From the NCBI GenBank assembly GCA_023248615.1, contig JAHFEI010000051.1, positions 1 through 10,209 on the forward strand: a stretch of DNA of 10,209 bases. The letters are read 5' to 3'. Below the pieces are notes generated by a model. It searched no databases. It was not told where the DNA came from and saw only the letters and a program-made list of their open reading frames with translations. A program made the translations under genes and the position numbers. Below, one piece after another: positions 5,845-10,209 of this stretch. The DNA is from Nitrospinales bacterium (GTDB lineage: Bacteria; Nitrospinota_A; UBA7883; JACRGQ01). Positions within the stretch are counted from its first letter, which is position 1. Every line of letters starts with the position of its first letter.

Positions 5845-6440
5845 GCATCCATCGCACTGCGGCGAAATCGAGGCTTATCCGCAAGCACATCCTGCAACTT
5901 GCGAGGGAACTATACCTCCACCCGCAGACGGACACCGCCGTCTCGGAAAACCTTAGGGCGCAATTCCACGACATAACTTCCGAGAGCGTGCGCAACCATT
6001 TCATCTACCTGGCGGACAACGGCCTGCTCTCACTCACAAAAAAAAGAAATTCCGTTTCCGTGCAGATAAGGCCCAAGGGCATAGACGTGCTGGACGGGAC
6101 GCTGTCCGTGAAAGGAGTGGAGCCGAGCAACCCGCAACTTGCGCGGCTGACGTACAAGAAAGAAATACGGCACGGCATACTGATGTATTGCAACACGTTC
6201 CGCGACATCTATAACGAAGACGCGGAAATACATTCGGAATTCCGCTCTTCCGGATTTTCCAACATCCTTATAGAAGAGGTGCGCTTCCACATCTGGTACC
6301 TCTTTAACAAGGGGTTCCTGGAGCTTAAAACGCCGGAGCTGGCGGGCGACCGCGTCTTTATGGCACGTATCACGGCGGATGGCGTGGACATAATAGAAAA
6401 CAACAGCACGGACGCGGGGGTATCCAATGGCGGCGAATAG
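5841..6440 (+). CDS. tandem winged-helix-like phage protein (Mu gp26 position)
   Basis: A 199-residue cytoplasmic protein built from two similar halves. Residues 14-87 and 110-188 share the same order of elements: R-x-x-I-L start, then ESVRNHFIYLADNGLLSL (48-65) against EEVRFHIWYLFNKGFLEL (145-162), then a beta wing, and finally IRPKGIDVLDG (76-86) against ITADGVDIIEN (177-187). Each half reads as a winged helix with recognition helix and wing, so the protein may bind DNA or RNA as an internal pseudo-dimer. In Mu-like phages a small protein at this point lies beside the terminase subunits; a packaging, site-recognition or late regulatory role is inferred, not shown. It starts in an ATGA overlap and overlaps the next gene by 14 bases. 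Confidence 0.65.
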   Translation: MSIHRTAAKSRLIRKHILQLARELYLHPQTDTAVSENLRAQFHDITSESVRNHFIYLADNGLLSLTKKRNSVSVQIRPKGIDVLDGTLSVKGVEPSNPQLARLTYKKEIRHGILMYCNTFRDIYNEDAEIHSEFRSSGFSNILIEEVRFHIWYLFNKGFLELKTPELAGDRVFMARITADGVDIIENNSTDAGVSNGGE

Positions 6441-7071
6441 CGGCACCGCGATATCCCCAAAGGCGCAGGAGATGATAACCGACTGCCTGCGCCGCAACAT
6501 GACGCCCCGGCAGGTACAGACGAAGCTAAGAAAATCTTTCGGCCTGCGGATAACCCAGGACGAGATAACAATGCGCAGGGAACGCTACGAAAAGGTGTCG
6601 AACACAAAGCTCTTTTTCAAGCGCAAGGGCGCGGACATCGTGCAGGAATTCCTGGAAAAGGCGCGGGGCGGCATTGATGTAAGCGACCTGGAAACCGTGC
6701 TGACAAATGCGGTGTACCTGGACCTGCTACGCAGGTACGCCATCGAAAGCGACGAGATAAACTTCAAAGACCTTTTAAAACTTACCAGCGATTTCCGCAA
6801 AACGCGCATCGCATCCCTGAAGGCCGGGGTGAAAACGGAAAAAATCCTGGATGCGAAAAACGCGTTCGGGCTACTGTCGGCTTTCGGGCAAACGTTACAG
6901 GGCGACGAGGGGCTGAAAGGCGCGTTTGAAAAACATAAAGAGCAGTTACTGGAAACGATGAAAACGTTTTTCACGGAAGAGGAGTTCGACTCCGCCCGCG
7001 ATGACAGCGAAACAATGCAAAAACTTGCGGAGAGTTATGAGCGGCAAAAACGCGCCAACAGCGATAATTAA
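6427..7071 (+). CDS. Mu gp27-like (DUF3486-position) small terminase candidate
   Basis: A 214-residue, mainly helical and charged protein placed immediately before the large terminase, where Mu gp27 and its DUF3486 relatives lie. Residues about 11-50 form a helix-turn-helix-like segment (PKAQEMITDCLRRNMTPRQV, then a second helix and ITQDEITMRRERYEK), suitable for DNA recognition in packaging. The middle (60-130) and C-terminal helices would form the oligomer. In Mu, packaging begins at the phage end in integrated DNA, so this subunit would bind the end sequence and recruit TerL; that is inferred from family position. The sequence is divergent and I would not assign DUF3486 without a profile search. 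It overlaps the TerL gene by 35 bases. Confidence 0.6.
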   Translation: MAANSGTAISPKAQEMITDCLRRNMTPRQVQTKLRKSFGLRITQDEITMRRERYEKVSNTKLFFKRKGADIVQEFLEKARGGIDVSDLETVLTNAVYLDLLRRYAIESDEINFKDLLKLTSDFRKTRIASLKAGVKTEKILDAKNAFGLLSAFGQTLQGDEGLKGAFEKHKEQLLETMKTFFTEEEFDSARDDSETMQKLAESYERQKRANSDN

Positions 7072-8545
7072 AAAATCGCCTGCGGCAGGGGAACTTTTCG
7101 ACTGGCTTGCCAGGCCGGAAAACTACGCCGAAAACCTGCTGACGGCGGAAAACGCGCCGCTACGGCTGGATCCGTGGCAAAAGGAATACCTCACGGACAA
7201 CTCAAAGTTCATCAATATCCTCAAAAGCCGCCGCGTGGGGGGAAGCTGGGCAATGACGCTGAAAATGTTCATCCGCTCGCAACTCTCGCCAAACTATTCC
7301 GGCACGTTCATCAGCCTCAACCTGGAGGAGGCGACCGGGAAAATAGAGTACGCGAACAAGATGTACGAATCGCTACCACCGCGCTTCCGCAAAAAACGGG
7401 TGATAAATGCCCGTACCGAGCTGGCTTTTGAAGACGCCCGTGGCAGGCGCTCCACGCTCAAATCCATCGCGTCCCGCGCACCTCGCGGCAAGGGGGGCGA
7501 CGTCGGCATCTCGGAACTGCCGCACTGCACCGACCAACAAAAAATTTACGAGGGCGCACTGCACGTCACATCCCGCTCTGCGTCGCACCAGCTGACCATA
7601 GAAAGCACGCCGATGGGGAAAACAGGAATTTATTTTGACGTCTGCCGGGGCGCTTACCCGCTCTTCAAGCGTTACGAAATACCATGGTGGCACTGCTCTG
7701 CGCTGTGTGCCGATATCGCGCGTGCGCGGGAAGAGGCCCCTAACCTCTCCACTCGGAAACGGGTGGAAAGCTTCGGGACCCCTTCCCTTCGGGCAATTTA
7801 CGCATCCATGCCGGAAGACGTTTTCCGGCAGGAATCGGAGCTGGCTTTCATAGAGGCCGAGGAGTCGGCGTTCCCGGCGGAACTGGTGCGGAAAAACTGC
7901 ACGGAAAGTTTTGGGGCCCATGGTGAGGCGGAATTGAAATTCCTTTCCCTCTGCCGCGAGCCGCTGGCGGACGACTGGAACTGGCTGGCGACCAACAGGC
8001 GCGGAACGCTGTCCGCTGGTTTCGACGTGGGCCGCAAAAAAGACGAATCGGTACTTTTCATTTTGGACAACACGGGGCAGAAGACGGAAACGCGGATGAT
8101 AGTGCGCCTCGCGCAGGTGGATTTCGCCACGCAGGAAAAAACCCTTTCGGAAGCGATACGCTACGGGGTGAAAAAACTTTTTATAGATTCCACCGGTATA
8201 GGCCTGCCGCTTGCCGAGCGGATGGAACGCGCATTCGGCGCGACCATAGCGCCAATGCACTTCACCGCGCCGCTGAAAAGCAGGATGGTCTCCGCCCTGC
8301 GTGTACTGCTGATGGACAAAAAAATCGTAATGCCGCTGGATAGGGATTTGCTCACACAGCTTGCCTCCATCCGGCGCATGGTTTCCGATTCCGGCGACGT
8401 GCTGTACCGCCCCACTGCCGCCGCCGGACACCACGCGGATATGGCGTGGGCATTGATGCTGGCCTGCCAAACGGCGCAAGATGCCCAACCGCAGCCGTTC
8501 CACTACGAACAAGTAACGACCAAAAAACATTCCTGGAGGTTTTAA
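7037..8545 (+). CDS. large terminase subunit (Mu gp28-like)
   Basis: A 502-residue protein from ATG 7037 (GCGGAGAG upstream). The ATPase half has a Q-motif-like DPWQKEYL (45-52), a Walker A-like SRRVGGSW (64-71), a Walker B-region strand GGDVGISELPH (153-163), and the coupling motif ESTPMG (189-194). The nuclease half has the RNase H-like acidic residues in GFDVGRKKDES (Asp330), KLFIDSTGIG (Asp384), and AGHHADMAWAL (Asp468). It drives DNA into the head with ATP and cuts it at the end of filling. The length fits Mu-type TerL proteins (about 500-550). The Walker A lacks the usual lysine and the Walker B region has Ser-Glu where Asp-Glu is usual. The frame is intact throughout. A 415-codon antisense frame over this gene is a shadow. 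Confidence 0.9.
   Translation: MSGKNAPTAIIKKSPAAGELFDWLARPENYAENLLTAENAPLRLDPWQKEYLTDNSKFINILKSRRVGGSWAMTLKMFIRSQLSPNYSGTFISLNLEEATGKIEYANKMYESLPPRFRKKRVINARTELAFEDARGRRSTLKSIASRAPRGKGGDVGISELPHCTDQQKIYEGALHVTSRSASHQLTIESTPMGKTGIYFDVCRGAYPLFKRYEIPWWHCSALCADIARAREEAPNLSTRKRVESFGTPSLRAIYASMPEDVFRQESELAFIEAEESAFPAELVRKNCTESFGAHGEAELKFLSLCREPLADDWNWLATNRRGTLSAGFDVGRKKDESVLFILDNTGQKTETRMIVRLAQVDFATQEKTLSEAIRYGVKKLFIDSTGIGLPLAERMERAFGATIAPMHFTAPLKSRMVSALRVLLMDKKIVMPLDRDLLTQLASIRRMVSDSGDVLYRPTAAAGHHADMAWALMLACQTAQDAQPQPFHYEQVTTKKHSWRF
8534..8540 (+). promoter_or_regulatory. ribosome binding site that fixes the portal start
   Basis: TGGAGGT, seven bases before ATG 8548, is one of the strongest Shine-Dalgarno matches in the phage half. 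It lies inside the last codons of the terminase gene and shows that the portal begins at 8548. The longer open frame from 8446, which overlaps the terminase gene, is therefore rejected. Confidence 0.7.
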
Positions 8546-8547
8546 GT

Positions 8548-9792
8548 ATGCAAACGAAATCGCGCCCGCCAATGGGAGAACAGATGGTACGCGTGGCCAA
8601 CTCTTCGCTGTTCCGCACATATCAAACCGATAACCTTACCCCACAAGCGCTTTCCTCGCTCATAAGGGAGCTGGACGCGGGCTACTGCACCAACGCCATG
8701 AACTTTTTCGACGACATGGAAGAAAAAGACCTGCACCTGGCCGCCGTGATGCAAACCCGCATAATGTCCGTGGCATCACGCAACCGCATACTGCGCCCGG
8801 CGGCGGGCGACCCGCAATCGCGCCGACATGCCGATTTCGTGCGCGAGGTGTGGGATGCGATACCGGGGAAAACCCAGGTCCTGCACGAATTGCTCTCCGC
8901 AATCGGCAAGGGGTTCTCCATGGCGGAGATACAATTCGAGGCACGCGAGGGGATGCTGGTGGCGACCGATATAACACCATGCCCGCAATCGCTCTTCACT
9001 TTCATAAACCACGAAGACCCGATGCGCCTGCTGGATTTCCCGCGATACATGGAGCCGGGCAACGCGCAGGGAATAGATTTGCCACGCGACAAGTTCATAT
9101 ACCACACGTACCGCTCGCAAAACGGCGCGCCGGTGCGTAGCGGCATCTACCGCGGGCTGGCATGGTATTTCCTGTTCACCAACTATTCCATAAAAGACTG
9201 GATGTCGTTTATGGACATATACGGCATCCCCTTACGATTGGGGAAATTTAAACCAAACACGGATGACCGCTCGCGCGAAATGCTGAAACAGGCGGTGCAA
9301 AACCTCGGCTCCGACGCGGCGGCCATCATAAGCGAAGACACCACGATTGAGTTCATAGAATCGCGCCTGAGCGGAAGCCACGACCTGTTCCAGAACGCCG
9401 TGGAATTTTTCAACCGGCAAAAAAGCAAGCGCGTGTTGGGCCAGACGCTGACTACTGAGGTGGGACAAAGCGGCTCCCACGCGCTGGGGAACGTGCATGA
9501 AAGGGTACGAAACGACATAAAGCAACTCGATTGCCTGGTGCTGGACGAAACGCTTACCCGCGATTTCGTTATCCCGCTGGTAAAAGCAAACTTCGGAGGA
9601 CAAAAAAGATACCCGTCATTCGTTTCCGATAGCGCCGATGCGGAAGACAGGGGGCAGAAACTGGACGACCTGAAAAAACTGTACGACATGGGAGCGCCGG
9701 TGCCGCTTGCGCAACTGTATGGCGCGGCGGGAATAGCCGAGCCGGAAAAAAACGAAGCGGTGGCAAGCAACCACCAGAAAGGAGCCAACTGA
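8548..9792 (+). CDS. phage portal protein, DUF935 family (Mu gp29-like)
   Basis: A 414-residue portal of the DUF935 family. Marks of the family are DMEEKDLHL (56-64), KGFSMAEIQFE (121-131), DKFIYHTYRS (181-190), the block around KDWMSFMDIYGIPLRLGKF (216-234), and LGQTLTTEVGQSGSHALG (297-314), followed by a helical segment to the C-terminus. Portals form the 12-fold ring through which DNA enters the head and to which the tail joins. Mu gp29 and its close relatives are around 500 residues, so this copy is short. The main conserved blocks are all present and the reduction seems to be in the C-terminal tail. It begins two bases after the terminase stop, and its own stop overlaps the next ATG (TGATG). 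Confidence 0.92.
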   Translation: MQTKSRPPMGEQMVRVANSSLFRTYQTDNLTPQALSSLIRELDAGYCTNAMNFFDDMEEKDLHLAAVMQTRIMSVASRNRILRPAAGDPQSRRHADFVREVWDAIPGKTQVLHELLSAIGKGFSMAEIQFEAREGMLVATDITPCPQSLFTFINHEDPMRLLDFPRYMEPGNAQGIDLPRDKFIYHTYRSQNGAPVRSGIYRGLAWYFLFTNYSIKDWMSFMDIYGIPLRLGKFKPNTDDRSREMLKQAVQNLGSDAAAIISEDTTIEFIESRLSGSHDLFQNAVEFFNRQKSKRVLGQTLTTEVGQSGSHALGNVHERVRNDIKQLDCLVLDETLTRDFVIPLVKANFGGQKRYPSFVSDSADAEDRGQKLDDLKKLYDMGAPVPLAQLYGAAGIAEPEKNEAVASNHQKGAN

Positions 9793-10209
9793 TGAAAGAA
9801 AAATACCTGCTGGTGCCAAAGGGGCGGTTCGACCATCCGCAAGGGGTTCAAGTCATAGACGATGACGCCATGCGCCGCATCGTGGACGCATCGGTAAAAA
9901 GGGGACGCGACATTCCGGTGGATTTCGAGCACCGCTCGTTCTTCCAGCCAGATGCTGTGGCGGCAGGATACATCGCGCCAAGCTCGCTCTCGGTGGGGCC
10001 GGACGGGATAAACGGTTACATCGAATGGACACAGCAGGCAAACGAGATGGTCCGCTCTGGAGACTATAGGTATTTATCCCCGGCGCTGGCATACAACCCG
10101 CGCTTCACAAATGGAAATGAACTTCACGTAGAACGGCTCGTAGGCATGGGGCTTACGAACCAGCCCAACATAGCGGAAATGAAACCGCTAGTTTTTAACC
10201 AACGTAACA
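9792..10209 (+). CDS. Mu I-like prohead protease/scaffold, 5' part only
   Basis: The frame opens at ATG 9792 inside the portal stop and stays open for 139 codons to the window edge. Visible family marks are a start of MKEKYLLVPKGRF, then RDIPVDFEHRSFF, AAGYIAPSSLSVGPDGI, the W-T pair in GYIEWTQQANE, and the GDYRYLSPALAYNP block, with GMGLTNQPNI near the edge. These are the hallmarks of the Mu I-like protease family (PF10123 type), whose N-terminal part is a maturation protease and whose C-terminal part, often made separately from an internal start, is the scaffold. The remainder lies beyond the window. In Mu a gp30 (F) and a gp31 (G) gene stand between portal and protease; here there is no space for them. 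Confidence 0.88.
   Translation, partial: MKEKYLLVPKGRFDHPQGVQVIDDDAMRRIVDASVKRGRDIPVDFEHRSFFQPDAVAAGYIAPSSLSVGPDGINGYIEWTQQANEMVRSGDYRYLSPALAYNPRFTNGNELHVERLVGMGLTNQPNIAEMKPLVFNQRN

Larger units (their letters stand above)
3643..10209 (+). mobile_element. Mu-like prophage late region (lysis, packaging, portal, protease), truncated at right edge
   Basis: Nine complete and one partial plus-strand genes follow the order of the Mu late cluster: lysis genes, DUF2730-like protein, small proteins, TerL (gp28 type), DUF935 portal (gp29 type) and I-like protease. Starts and stops overlap at most junctions (GTGA at 4541, ATGA at 5841, TGATG at 9790), so it should be one transcript. No transposase, MuB-like ATPase, repressor or Ner lies in the window, and ordinary bacterial genes begin 278 bp upstream in the opposite direction. 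It may be a deleted prophage, a relocated late module, or an element whose early region lies to the right. All frames are intact, which argues against long decay. Confidence 0.85.

Noticed and set aside
7373..8620. 415-codon minus-strand open frame across the terminase gene
   Set aside because: It is antisense to a well-supported TerL, has no recognisable motifs, and reads as the biased complement of GC-rich codons.
1..10209. CRISPR array, tRNA, rRNA or insertion sequence
   Set aside because: No evenly spaced repeats, cloverleaf-like segments or transposase frames were seen on either strand by eye.

Overview
The window joins two unlike halves. Positions 1-3364 hold four minus-strand genes of ordinary bacterial type. 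In transcription order they are a thioredoxin/peroxiredoxin-like protein, a membrane-anchored YdcF/SanA-type DUF218 protein, a DUF362 protein fused to a 2x[4Fe-4S] ferredoxin domain, and a TetR regulator. They run in one direction with short gaps (31 bp and 6 bp for the last two junctions) and look like one transcription unit or two nested ones. A weak stem-loop beyond tetR may end it.

Positions 3643-10209 are plus-strand genes packed with start/stop overlaps, recognisable as the start of the late region of a Mu-like transposable phage. The order is holin, SLT-type endolysin, two overlapping membrane/coiled-coil proteins in the spanin position, a DUF2730-like protein, a protein made of two winged-helix repeats, a gp27-like (DUF3486 position) small-terminase candidate, the large terminase (Mu gp28 type), a DUF935 portal (Mu gp29 type), and the start of a Mu I-like protease/scaffold that runs off the right edge. 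Together these lyse the host, cut and package DNA, form the portal vertex and begin head maturation.

The halves diverge across about 278 bp (3365-3642). This spacer has one stretch with extreme strand asymmetry: 36 C against 5 G on the plus strand in 3401-3500. It holds a plausible minus-strand promoter for the thioredoxin-like gene, but I see no convincing plus-strand late promoter. No transposase (MuA), target-capture ATPase (MuB), repressor or Ner is present, so the early region is deleted, relocated, or outside the window. The Mu F/gp30-like head gene normally found between portal and protease is also absent from that place.

The host is a Gram-negative (didermal) bacterium, judging from the phage lysis design. 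The DUF362-ferredoxin protein is common in anaerobic or facultatively anaerobic lineages such as Desulfobacterota and Nitrospirota-like groups. The sequence does not allow a firm taxon. I found no RNA genes, CRISPR arrays or insertion sequences. Nothing here demands a wholly new system. The most unusual points are the absent early region, the missing gp30 homologue, the tandem winged-helix protein, the lipobox-free lysis pair, and the C-rich G-poor spacer.
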